Assembly (NCBI GenBank): GCA_020444775.1
Contig: JAGRHX010000744.1
Location: 1-17,523, forward strand
Direction: 5' to 3'
DNA: 17,523 nucleotides
From: Gammaproteobacteria bacterium
Lineage (GTDB): Bacteria > Pseudomonadota > Gammaproteobacteria > HK1
Shown here piece after piece: positions 1 to 5,866 of this stretch (position 1 is the first letter of the stretch; each line of letters opens with the position of its first letter). The notes under the pieces are model-generated. The model did no database searches. It saw only the letters and a program-made list of their open reading frames with translations, and was not told the DNA's origin. The position numbers were made by a program, and so were the translations under genes.

Positions 1-653
1 TGTCGAACCGCCGGGCCCGGGCCTTCGCGGTGTTGCAGAAGATGGGCGCCACCGAGGCCGCGGTGCTGGCCAAGCTGGGGCGGGCTGGTATCGAGTCGGT
101 GACGCTCGATGATCTTGCGGTGCTGAACGGGATCCGCAACGCCATCAAGGAGGGCGAGATCACCGTCGAGGCGGCGTTCTCGCTCGAGCCGGAGAAGCCC
201 AAGGCCGAAGCCAAGAAGGCCGGCCTGAACGACAAGCTCAAGGCGAAGGCCCAGGCGGCGCAACCCACCAACGAGCAGCCGGAGGAGAACGATGGGGCGA
301 GTGATAGCGGGGCGGAAGCGCCATCTGACGTGGCTGAGCCTGACCCGGCCGTGGAAGCCGAAGCTGCGGCCGATGAAGACCCGGCAACGGTGGGGTCTGC
401 TGATGATGAATCGCTGGGATCTGAGGCCGAAACGGTTCATGAAGAATCGCGGGTACGCGATGATGAACTTCTGGGAGCCCCCGAAGAAGGGCCGCTGGAA
501 ACCGATCAGCTCCTGGAGCTCATACGAACAGCGCCGGAGGTTGCGGCGCTGGACTATGCAAAAGGCCTCATACCTCGAGGCGATGACCCGGGCCGCCACA
601 AGGAGCTGCGGGCCGCAGCGCGGGCGCGATCCAGGGAACTTGCCAATGGGTGA
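1..653 (+). CDS. C-terminal part of a phage protein, possibly a single-strand annealing (RecT/Erf-type) recombinase; 5' end outside window
   Basis: The frame is open from base 3, so the gene starts before the window; 216 residues are visible. A GTG at base 30 could be read as a start, but the in-frame codons before it (SNRRARAFA) run on smoothly, so truncation is the better reading. The first 60 residues form a compact helical segment ending in GIRNAIKEGEITVEAAF. That pattern (helices, then a 'glyxAIxxGExTVxxAF' end) is one I associate with the C-terminus of phage annealing proteins; this is recognition from memory, not a search. The rest is acidic and low in complexity (rich in E, D, A, S, P) and ends in a basic helix ([19 protein letters not shown]). 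The downstream SSB gene fits a recombination role. The stop overlaps the next start (ATGGGTGA). Function is tentative; the reading frame is secure. Confidence 0.6.
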   Translation, partial: SNRRARAFAVLQKMGATEAAVLAKLGRAGIESVTLDDLAVLNGIRNAIKEGEITVEAAFSLEPEKPKAEAKKAGLNDKLKAKAQAAQPTNEQPEENDGASDSGAEAPSDVAEPDPAVEAEAAADEDPATVGSADDESLGSEAETVHEESRVRDDELLGAPEEGPLETDQLLELIRTAPEVAALDYAKGLIPRGDDPGRHKELRAAARARSRELANG

Positions 654-831
654 GAACAAGATCGTGATCGAGATCGAGTGTGATAGCGGTGATGACTCGG
701 CCTCGGTCCAGGTTCAGGAAATTGCACCGGACGGCAGCGTGGTCAACAGAGTGTCACGCGACGGGATCCGGTACGAAACCGACACCATCACCCTACCCGA
801 CGACTGGGAGGCACCATCATGCCCGGAGTAA
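646..831 (+). CDS. small acidic hypothetical protein, 61 aa
   Basis: The ATG at 646 overlaps the upstream stop (TGA 651-653) and has an AGGGA Shine-Dalgarno at 633-637, eight bases away. The protein starts [17 protein letters not shown] and looks like a small beta-strand protein with two short repeats of hydrophobic strands (KIVIEIE, SVQVQEI) followed by turns. Its end overlaps the SSB start by 13 bases, so the two are likely translated together. No family was recognised. The same frame stays open back to 292, but that upstream part is the complement-like basic shadow of the acidic region of the preceding gene and has no good ribosome binding site. The job may be linked to SSB or recombination, based only on position. 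Confidence 0.62.
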   Translation: MGENKIVIEIECDSGDDSASVQVQEIAPDGSVVNRVSRDGIRYETDTITLPDDWEAPSCPE

Positions 832-1271
832 ACAAAGTCATCCTGCTGGGCCACCTCGGCAAGGACCCAGAGACCCGCCATATCCAGAGCGGACAGCAGG
901 TCACGTCCTTTTCGCTGGCCACCAGCGAGCGATACAAGGACCGCAGCGGCGAACGCCAGGAGAAGACCGAATGGCACCGCTGCGTGTGCTGGGGCCGTCT
1001 GGCCGAGATCGCCGACCAGTACCTGACCAAGGGGGCGCAGGTGTATGTCGAGGGCAAGCTGACCACCCGCCACTACGAGAAGGAGGGACAGAAGCACTAC
1101 GCCACTGAGGTTGTCGTGCGCGAGCTCACGATGCTGGGTGGCGGCAACTCGGGCCCGAAAGAGCCCAAGACCACCCGCCGGCGTGAGCCGCCACAGGACG
1201 ATGCCGGCTGGGACAAGCCGGCGCAGCGTCCGGCCGGCACCGACGACTATGACGACGACATTCCTTTCTGA
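819..1271 (+). CDS. ssb: single-stranded DNA-binding protein (SSB), 150 aa
   Basis: This is a classic bacterial/phage SSB. Residues 1-110 form the OB fold: the start [20 protein letters not shown], then [14 protein letters not shown], then [31 protein letters not shown], all typical conserved blocks. Residues 110-140 are a flexible Gly/Pro/charged linker. The end DDYDDDIPF (142-150) is the acidic tip that in cellular SSBs docks partner proteins such as RecO, PriA and exonuclease I. It would coat single-stranded phage DNA during replication and recombination. The start at 819 is supported by GGAGG at 807-811, seven bases upstream, and it overlaps the preceding gene by 13 bases. The length is slightly below that of E. 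coli SSB (178 aa), as is common in phages. Confidence 0.96.
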   Translation: MPGVNKVILLGHLGKDPETRHIQSGQQVTSFSLATSERYKDRSGERQEKTEWHRCVCWGRLAEIADQYLTKGAQVYVEGKLTTRHYEKEGQKHYATEVVVRELTMLGGGNSGPKEPKTTRRREPPQDDAGWDKPAQRPAGTDDYDDDIPF

Positions 1272-1283
1272 GGCCGACCTGAT

Positions 1284-1919
1284 GTGAAGAACTATCGGGT
1301 ACTCCTCGCCGACCCGCCGTGGCGGTTCGGCGCATGGAGCAAGGCGGGGAAGGGGCGCACCGCAGAGCACCACTATCGGACGATGATGCAGGAAGACCTC
1401 GAGGATCTCGGGCCCTGGATCATCGACATCACCACCGCCAACAGCGCGCTGTTCATGTGGACGACCAACAGCACGATCCCGCAGGCGCTGATGCTGATGG
1501 GGGCCTGGGGCTTTGATTACAAGACTATCGCGTTCACGTGGCTGAAGCTGGCGAAGAAACCATATCGACTGACGCCCGCGAATGTGGACGGCTATCTGGC
1601 AGGCAACGTGCCGTGCGTGCTCGGCATGGGCAGCCTGCGCGGTCTGCACTTCGGTATGGGCCACTACACCCGCAGCCAGTCCGAAGTGTGTCTGCTCGGG
1701 ATCCGCGGCCGGATGCCGGTGGCCGACCGCTCGGTGCGACAGGTGATCTTTGCCCCCGTGCGCCAGCACAGCGCAAAGCCGGATGAGCAGTATGGGCTGA
1801 TTGAGCGGCTGTACCCGGACGGCCAGCGTCTCGAGCTGTTCGCGCGGCAGCGTCAGCCAGGGTGGGATGTGTGGGGCGCAGAGGCGCCGGAGTCAATCGC
1901 GGGAGGGCCGACAGCATGA
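1284..1919 (+). CDS. MT-A70 family DNA N6-adenine methyltransferase, 211 aa
   Basis: The protein would transfer a methyl group from S-adenosylmethionine to the N6 of adenine in DNA. Visible family signatures are the catalytic DPPW at residues 10-13, GMGHYTRSQSEVCLLGIRG at 124-142, HSAKPDEQYGLIERLYP at 162-178 and ELFARQRQPGWDVWG at 184-198. The last three match the shared end of the MT-A70 fold ('KPDExYGxIERLxP ... ELFxR ... W'). All key positions look intact and the length is normal for the short phage/bacterial branch. The start is GTG at 1284; an ATG two bases earlier runs straight into a stop. A GAGG at 1270-1273 lies ten bases upstream. No restriction enzyme lies beside it in the window, so it is probably an orphan enzyme protecting or marking phage DNA. 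Its recognition sequence cannot be read from here. Confidence 0.93.
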   Translation: MKNYRVLLADPPWRFGAWSKAGKGRTAEHHYRTMMQEDLEDLGPWIIDITTANSALFMWTTNSTIPQALMLMGAWGFDYKTIAFTWLKLAKKPYRLTPANVDGYLAGNVPCVLGMGSLRGLHFGMGHYTRSQSEVCLLGIRGRMPVADRSVRQVIFAPVRQHSAKPDEQYGLIERLYPDGQRLELFARQRQPGWDVWGAEAPESIAGGPTA

Positions 1920-2134
1920 CCGATATCATCATTCGTAACCCAGACGCATTGCCGGCCGAGCGCTGTATCGAGCTGGTGCGGCGAGTCATTATGAAGGGGC
2001 TGATCAGCACACATCGTGGTATGCCGTGCTATTGCCTGCTGACGGTCTTTCCAGGCTATCGAGAACAACGCGTGCATGCGCACCGGACCGACACGGCGCA
2101 AGTGTTCCGCGTGGAGGTGTGTGGCAATGACTGA
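1916..2134 (+). CDS. small hypothetical protein, 72 aa
   Basis: The ATG at 1916 overlaps the methyltransferase stop as ATGA, with GGAGGG at 1902-1907 eight bases upstream, so translation coupling is very likely. The protein begins MTDIIIRNPDALPAERCIEL, has a helix around 14-28, then a Cys-containing strand (GMPCYCLLTVFPGY) and a His/Arg-rich end (REQRVHAHRTDTAQVFRVEV). Predominantly one helix and strands can be inferred; no family was recognised. The frame is open a little further upstream (to 1862), but that part lies inside the methyltransferase and lacks a ribosome binding site. Confidence 0.65.
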   Translation: MTDIIIRNPDALPAERCIELVRRVIMKGLISTHRGMPCYCLLTVFPGYREQRVHAHRTDTAQVFRVEVCGND

Positions 2135-2474
2135 CGACAAGATCCGCGAAGCCTGCGCGCGGGTGCTGGGGTGGGCGCATAAGGAAGTTGGGAGCAATAG
2201 GGACATCTGGTGTTGCAACGCGAGGGGGATCCTACAAGCTCCGCCTATCCCTCTTGACGGCAACACGGCGATGGCGTTGATCGAGCGCTTGGCCGCGACA
2301 ACAGTAGACGGGATCGCAATAGAAACGTGGAAAAATTTGGTCCAATGGTATCGCGAGGCAAGTGACGGTGGGTATATCGTCGGACGACTCCAAGGCGTGT
2401 CGACCCGCAACGTCATCCTTGCTTGCCTTCTCGCCCTGGGCGAGATATCGCCGGAAGACTTGGATCAGGGCTGA
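2127..2474 (+). CDS. hypothetical protein, 115 aa, possibly a phage alpha-beta-alpha (ABA) sandwich protein
   Basis: The ATG at 2127 overlaps the preceding stop (ATGACTGA) and has GGAGG at 2113-2117. The protein has an N-terminal helix (KIREACARVLGWAHKEV), then a Trp/Cys segment (DIWCCNARG), a 'LDGNTAMALIERL' helix, a 'WKNLVQWYREAS' segment and an end helix (TRNVILACLLALGEI). The order 'entry - helix A - strands around Trp - GxST - helix' resembles the small phage ABA-sandwich proteins found in many siphophages and podophages; this is a resemblance only. Base composition is slightly more AT-rich than that of its neighbours (for example around 2320-2345). It is the last gene of the rightward operon, and its stop overlaps the end of the leftward operon by 10 bases. 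Confidence 0.65.
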   Translation: MTDDKIREACARVLGWAHKEVGSNRDIWCCNARGILQAPPIPLDGNTAMALIERLAATTVDGIAIETWKNLVQWYREASDGGYIVGRLQGVSTRNVILACLLALGEISPEDLDQG

Positions 2475-2635
2475 CGCCGGCGGTCAGCCAGCTGGCGCCG
2501 GCGGTGAGGGGGCACCGGGTCTCTCAGGATCGAGGTGATCTGGTTGCTGGTTTCGATGTCGTAGCGTAGGGCCTGCTTGAACCGCTCAACGTCGCGGGCA
2601 AGCCCTGGGTGCAGAATCCAGAAGATCAGGCGCAT
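2465..2635 (-). CDS. small basic hypothetical protein, 56 aa, last gene of the late operon
   Basis: The start ATG at 2635 overlaps the upstream stop (TGATG), and GGAGGG at 2642-2647 lies six bases upstream, so the short gene is well supported even though its frame is open much further. The protein begins with a short hydrophobic stretch (MRLIFWILHPGL), continues with an amphipathic helix (ARDVERFKQALRYDIETSNQITSIL) and ends in a very basic tail (HRRRQLADRRRQP). The hydrophobic part is too short to be a confident membrane span. It sits directly after a one-span membrane protein, so a lysis-associated accessory role is possible but unproven. Its end overlaps the convergent + strand gene by 10 bases. 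Confidence 0.55.
   Translation of the reverse strand: MRLIFWILHPGLARDVERFKQALRYDIETSNQITSILRDPVPPHRRRQLADRRRQP
2469..2489. terminator. small hairpin at the convergent gene junction, possible bidirectional terminator
   Basis: GGCTGAC (2469-2475) and GTCAGCC (2483-2489) are perfect reverse complements around a 7-base loop (GCCGGCG). The hairpin covers the TGA of the + gene (2472-2474) and lies inside the end of the - strand gene whose stop is at 2465-2467. There is no run of T on either side, so it is not a textbook intrinsic terminator. The 9-base direct repeat GCCGGCGGT at 2476 and 2497 is partly explained by the repeated RRRQ residues of the - strand protein. Confidence 0.3.
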
Positions 2636-2910
2636 CAGTCGCCCTCCCCATTCCCTCGGTTCCGGGCGCACATCATAAGCTGACGGAGCAGGAGCAATTC
2701 TTGGAGCACCTCCGACAGCCTTGTTGCCATCTCGAGCTTGGCCGCCGCCGCCTCCGTTTGGGCCTTTGTGTTCTCTCGCAGCAGGTCGCGGAAGAGCTTT
2801 TCGCGGACAATATCCCTCGCCCACAGCGCTGCCACTGCGACCATCATCAGGCCGATCAGCACCGCGGCTTCCGGGCCCAGCCTGTCGAGTAGCGCGTTCA
2901 ATTCCTGCAT
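2635..2910 (-). CDS. one-span membrane protein, 91 aa, candidate holin or spanin-like lysis protein
   Basis: The ATG at 2910 is chosen because GAGGA at 2918-2922 is seven bases upstream; the in-frame upstream ATG at 2964 would overlap the previous gene by more. The protein has a short N-terminal helix (MQELNALLDRLG), one membrane span at about residues 12-30 (EAAVLIGLMMVAVAALW), then a charged amphipathic helix with coiled-coil character at about 33-80 (REKLFRDLL ... KAQTEAAAAKLEMATRLSEVLQELLLLRQL). An N-terminal span followed by a coiled helix is seen in i-spanins (Rz) and in some small phage holins. It lies after the tail spike, where podoviruses often keep lysis genes. No endolysin is visible next to it, so the lysis role is inferred from topology and position. 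Confidence 0.6.
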   Translation of the reverse strand: MQELNALLDRLGPEAAVLIGLMMVAVAALWARDIVREKLFRDLLRENTKAQTEAAAAKLEMATRLSEVLQELLLLRQLMMCARNRGNGEGD

Positions 2911-2926
2911 CCATCCGTCCTCACCC

Positions 2927-3142
2927 TCAGCGTGGCGACTGGCCGGCGCCGGACGCTGCGGCATCGGCTGCGTTGCGCTCCTCGAGCGCCCTGGCGATGC
3001 GATGGAGCTCGAGCACGGCGCTCGCCAACAGCATCTCTATCCGGGCCCCCTTGTTGGCGCTGGCGCGCGGTCGACGCTGAGACGCGATCGCCGTGGCTTC
3101 TTCGATGCGCTCGTCTCGCGCCTCAGGTGGTTCAGCTGGCAT
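2927..3142 (-). CDS. small charged helical hypothetical protein, 71 aa
   Basis: The start ATG at 3142 overlaps the tail-spike stop (TGATG); an AGGGG at 3150-3154 lies seven bases upstream. A GTG three bases earlier (3145) is an alternative start. The protein is one charged helix: EARDERIEEATAIASQRRPRASANKGARIEMLLASAVLELHRIARALEERNAADAAASGAG. No signal peptide or membrane span is seen. Its place between the tail spike and a membrane protein fits a small late accessory protein or an unrecognised lysis or packaging factor. No family was recognised. Confidence 0.55.
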   Translation of the reverse strand: MPAEPPEARDERIEEATAIASQRRPRASANKGARIEMLLASAVLELHRIARALEERNAADAAASGAGQSPR

Positions 3143-5007
3143 CACTCATCCCCTATGACGGCCACCCATCCAACGTACACGGGATTCGCGGCGGTTGCGC
3201 TTGCACCAATGGAGATCCGTCCATTGGCCATTTGGAATGAGAAAGGCATCGACACGATGACCGAACCGTCCGATAGCTTCGTTTCTGTACGTGTTGGAAC
3301 GAGGGTCAGCACTGGGCGCAGATCGTCGTTGCCATTCCAGCTTGACCCATGGCACAGAAAGACGGATTCATCGTCCGGGTTGTAGATACGGGCCAGTGCC
3401 AAATACCGGCGCCCGGCCTCAAACGTGGAGACATTGTAGTAGAAACCCCAGCCCCCAGAGGCCGAGATACTCACCCATGGCCTGGCCACGATCACCGGTT
3501 GAGCCGAAGCGTCAGAGGTGAAGCCGCTGGCAAGCGTCAGCCCAGTGTCGCTCGCGCGCGCGGTTACCTTTCGCCATTCCCCGTTGTAGTAGAGGTAGTC
3601 CCCCACCGTGACCTCGGGATCGAAGTTCGTCCCGGATCCGGTAACCGCGGTGCCGGTGCTGGAAAAGGTGCCCGTTACCGTTCGATTTTGACTTGTATGG
3701 AAAGGTGCGGCCTCCGTAGCGGTGCAATTGGTCGTTCCCCATCCACTGATATCGAACGCGCCAGCGTTGGTGGAGAACGAACCAGGCACCAGGTTGTTGT
3801 ACGCCTGTAGCGTCAAAAAGCCCGGCCCAGAAACTTCCAGCGCACTGTCACCGGTACGGCCACGAACGGCGAACATCCTTGTCAAACGCCCACCGTCGGT
3901 GGTCGTTGGGCCGCTACGATCCGCAAGGGTCTCTGATCCTGACCAGGCTAGCGCTTGTGCGGTGGTGACGCCGGCGACGACCTGCGCCGCAGTATTGTCC
4001 GCGGTCGTTTCTCTGCCGTCGTAGCGCGCAGACAAAAAGAGCTCGTCTCCAGCGGCAGCCGTGAACTGATATCGTTCACCAGCCACGCCGAGAGAACGTA
4101 GCGGAGAAGGAATCATTGCGGCATCAGGGGCAAAGAGCGCATTGGCGGCGTGGATGTTTCGCAACCGACCCCACAAGGAACCCGCGCTTATCAAAGTGCC
4201 AGCATATATATCCTCCACCGTCCAATTGATCGCGTCGGGGTGCACGTAGATATTGGTGCTTGCCCCGCCAACGTGACTGATGGTTGGCCCTTGTCCCGTG
4301 ATTACGGCCTCTACTCTCTCGAACTGGGAGTCACGGATGACCGTGTGTCCCTTAATGTATATCTCTCCTTTTTCGGCGTTGTCAGCCTCGAACTTGCAAT
4401 GAGAAAACCAGACATCCATTGCGTCGACATACAGCAGCTGACTGCCATCGGATGCCCCATTGCATGCGAGTCGCGTGAACGAGACCGAGTCGCTATCGAT
4501 CAATCGTAGGTAGTTGTAAACGCCGCCATCGGCGCTCGGGTGGACCTGGATATCACGCATCCACCAGCTGTGGCAGTCTCTCAGGTCCAAAGCGTAAGTG
4601 GTCGCATTGTTGTTGTTTCGAAAGTGCACATGATCGAGGGAGAACCGCGTCGTCAGCGTCCCGGGGGAGTCCACCCCGGTTGTTTTCAACGCAGGAAAAT
4701 CTCCAGTGGCCCGCAGCTGGCAGCCGCCGAAGTGCTGCGACCATCCGGTTATGGAAACATTGCTCGCGGCGTACAGAGGCTCATCGAGCTCGATAACGTT
4801 GTTGATGGCCGCGTTTTTCCAGTTTATCCAGAGCGTTCCATCAAGACGGGCTGCTTGGTCGTCTATTGCGGCCTGGATCTGCGCACCTGGGGTCGCGCCG
4901 TCATAATTGCCGAAGATTGGTATCAGTGTGCCAGAGCGGTCGGCGTTCCCTCCGTCGTCGAAATCCACCCAGCCTCGATGCGTTTTCGATCCGAATGTTG
5001 CAGCCAT
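3142..5007 (-). CDS. tail fibre/tail spike protein with right-handed beta-helix, 621 aa
   Basis: This would be the receptor-binding or surface-degrading tail protein. The start is ATG at 5007, with AGGAGA at 5013-5018 five bases upstream; the frame is open to 5172 but that 55-residue part lacks a ribosome binding site and overlaps the preceding gene. Residues 1-40 are a likely virion-attachment segment. About 80-300 show short strand repeats with Asn, Gly and Asp turns (for example FSLDHVHFRNNNNATTYALDLRDCHSWWMRDIQV), typical of pectate-lyase-like beta-helices. About 305-400 is beta-rich, and 410-621 looks like a carbohydrate-binding-type module split by a 65-residue insert (443-507, VTGSGTNFDPEVTVGDYLYYNGEWRKVTA). 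Catalytic residues cannot be assigned. The local base composition is lower in GC than that of the neighbouring structural genes. Confidence 0.82.
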   Translation of the reverse strand: MAATFGSKTHRGWVDFDDGGNADRSGTLIPIFGNYDGATPGAQIQAAIDDQAARLDGTLWINWKNAAINNVIELDEPLYAASNVSITGWSQHFGGCQLRATGDFPALKTTGVDSPGTLTTRFSLDHVHFRNNNNATTYALDLRDCHSWWMRDIQVHPSADGGVYNYLRLIDSDSVSFTRLACNGASDGSQLLYVDAMDVWFSHCKFEADNAEKGEIYIKGHTVIRDSQFERVEAVITGQGPTISHVGGASTNIYVHPDAINWTVEDIYAGTLISAGSLWGRLRNIHAANALFAPDAAMIPSPLRSLGVAGERYQFTAAAGDELFLSARYDGRETTADNTAAQVVAGVTTAQALAWSGSETLADRSGPTTTDGGRLTRMFAVRGRTGDSALEVSGPGFLTLQAYNNLVPGSFSTNAGAFDISGWGTTNCTATEAAPFHTSQNRTVTGTFSSTGTAVTGSGTNFDPEVTVGDYLYYNGEWRKVTARASDTGLTLASGFTSDASAQPVIVARPWVSISASGGWGFYYNVSTFEAGRRYLALARIYNPDDESVFLCHGSSWNGNDDLRPVLTLVPTRTETKLSDGSVIVSMPFSFQMANGRISIGASATAANPVYVGWVAVIGDE

Positions 5008-5032
5008 TGCTATCTCCTGAGGGTGGGTCGAG

Positions 5033-5539
5033 TTAGATACTCGAAACCAAAGCCGTGAGCGCGTCGGCTCCGGCGTTCGTGATAGAGGCGATCCGGGCGT
5101 AGCGCCAGGCGCCAGTGCGTTGAGCTGTAGCCGGGGTGCTGGTGGTCGGCGCCAAAGCGTCCGAGGCGCCAACCGTCACGCCGTCAAGCGACCACTGCAC
5201 GCTCATTGCCGGCGTGCCGCCGCCGGTCGTGGTGTCGATGCCAGATACGAGGATCGCGTCCGTCGTGACCCCGCTGACGCCGCCCGTGATGATCTTGCCT
5301 CCGGAGGTGTAGATGGCGGTGGGGCTATTGAACCAGGTCCAAGACCCCTCGTGGGCTAAGACATGGTGTCGAGTCGGCCAGAATGGAATTACCCCGCCTC
5401 CAGAATCCTTGACGGCAATCCTCCCGCCGGCCGCCTGCTCTTCGACATTGGCGACGCCCCATAGCGGGACCCAGGTCAACAGGTTCGAGACATCGGCGTC
5501 GATGTAGCTGGCGTTGATCGTGATCTCGCGCTGCACCAT
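5033..5539 (-). CDS. phage structural or tail-associated protein, 168 aa, paralogue of the next upstream gene's product
   Basis: The start ATG at 5539 lies one base after the upstream stop, with GGTGAG at 5548-5553. The first 90 residues are beta-rich with Gly and Trp (LLTWVPLWGVANVEEQAAGG ... EGSWTWFN). The last 75 residues share a clear pattern with the 104-aa neighbour: 'VQWSLDGVTVGASDALA' against 'VEWSLDRVTVASTDALS', 'WRYARIASITNAGADALTALVSSI' against 'YRYARINVTGNAGGNELNALAVSI'. These 'slDgxTW ... R YaRi' modules are usual in beta-sandwich domains of phage virion proteins. A role in tail-fibre attachment, decoration or adhesion is inferred from position between the giant internal protein and the spike. 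Confidence 0.7.
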   Translation of the reverse strand: MVQREITINASYIDADVSNLLTWVPLWGVANVEEQAAGGRIAVKDSGGGVIPFWPTRHHVLAHEGSWTWFNSPTAIYTSGGKIITGGVSGVTTDAILVSGIDTTTGGGTPAMSVQWSLDGVTVGASDALAPTTSTPATAQRTGAWRYARIASITNAGADALTALVSSI

Positions 5540-5540
5540 G

Positions 5541-5855
5541 TCAGATGCTCACCGCCAGCGCGTTTAGTTCGTTGCCGCCGGCGTTCCCGGTCACGTTGAT
5601 CCGGGCGTACCGGTACACCTCGCCGGTCACGTTGACCGTGGCCACGTTGCTCGAGAACGACAGCGCGTCGGTCGATGCGACGGTTACGCGGTCCAGGCTC
5701 CATTCGACGTTGCCGGTCGGCGAGCCGCCATCGGTGGTCACCACGACCGTATGCACCGAACCCTCGACCCGGCTCCAGCCATTGTGGCCGCTGCCGCTGG
5801 TCCCGGTGCCGGTGAAGCCGTCCAGCAGGACAGCGTCTTGCGAGCGTAAAGGCAT
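5541..5855 (-). CDS. small beta-sandwich phage virion-associated protein, 104 aa
   Basis: The start ATG at 5855 has AGGAGA at 5861-5866, five bases upstream, and that sequence overlaps the TAG stop of the giant gene (5865-5867), so the ribosome ending the giant protein is well placed to restart here. The N-terminus is a Gly/Ser/Thr-rich linker (GFTGTGTSGSGHNGW). The C-terminal ~60 residues match the end of the next downstream protein, indicating a duplicated domain. A 13-base direct repeat (CCGGTCACGTTGA at 5587 and 5623) reflects two NVTG peptides in this domain. It is probably a virion surface or fibre-associated protein; no exact family was recognised. Confidence 0.7.
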   Translation of the reverse strand: MPLRSQDAVLLDGFTGTGTSGSGHNGWSRVEGSVHTVVVTTDGGSPTGNVEWSLDRVTVASTDALSFSSNVATVNVTGEVYRYARINVTGNAGGNELNALAVSI

Positions 5856-5860
5856 GGATC

Positions 5861-5866
5861 TCTCCT
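5861..5866 (-). promoter_or_regulatory. Shine-Dalgarno fused to the giant gene's stop codon
   Basis: On the - strand AGGAGA (5866-5861) begins inside the giant gene's TAG stop at 5867-5865 and stands five bases before the ATG at 5855. A ribosome ending the 2285-aa chain would be directly over this site, giving strong termination-reinitiation coupling with the small beta-sandwich protein. Confidence 0.6.

Noticed and set aside
292..645. N-terminal extension of the 61-aa protein
   Set aside because: This region is read in another frame as the acidic tail of the upstream gene; the extension is very basic and Trp/Met-rich, as expected from a shifted acidic region, and the ATG at 646 has a better ribosome binding site.
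714..1769. 351-codon frame on the - strand across SSB and the methyltransferase
   Set aside because: It is the antisense of two clear genes, and its composition (Arg, His, Ala, Leu, Val) is that of a shadow.
2638..2914. N-terminal extension of the 56-aa protein
   Set aside because: It is Arg/Gly/Pro-rich and out of frame with the 91-aa membrane protein; the ATG at 2635 has GGAGGG and overlaps the preceding stop.
3142..5007. Diversity-generating retroelement target (as in BPP-1)
   Set aside because: No reverse transcriptase gene, template repeat or C-type-lectin-like end was found in the window.
5008..5172. N-terminal extension of the tail spike
   Set aside because: The 55 extra residues (Arg/Pro/Leu-rich) have no ribosome binding site and overlap the preceding gene; ATG at 5007 has a strong AGGAGA.
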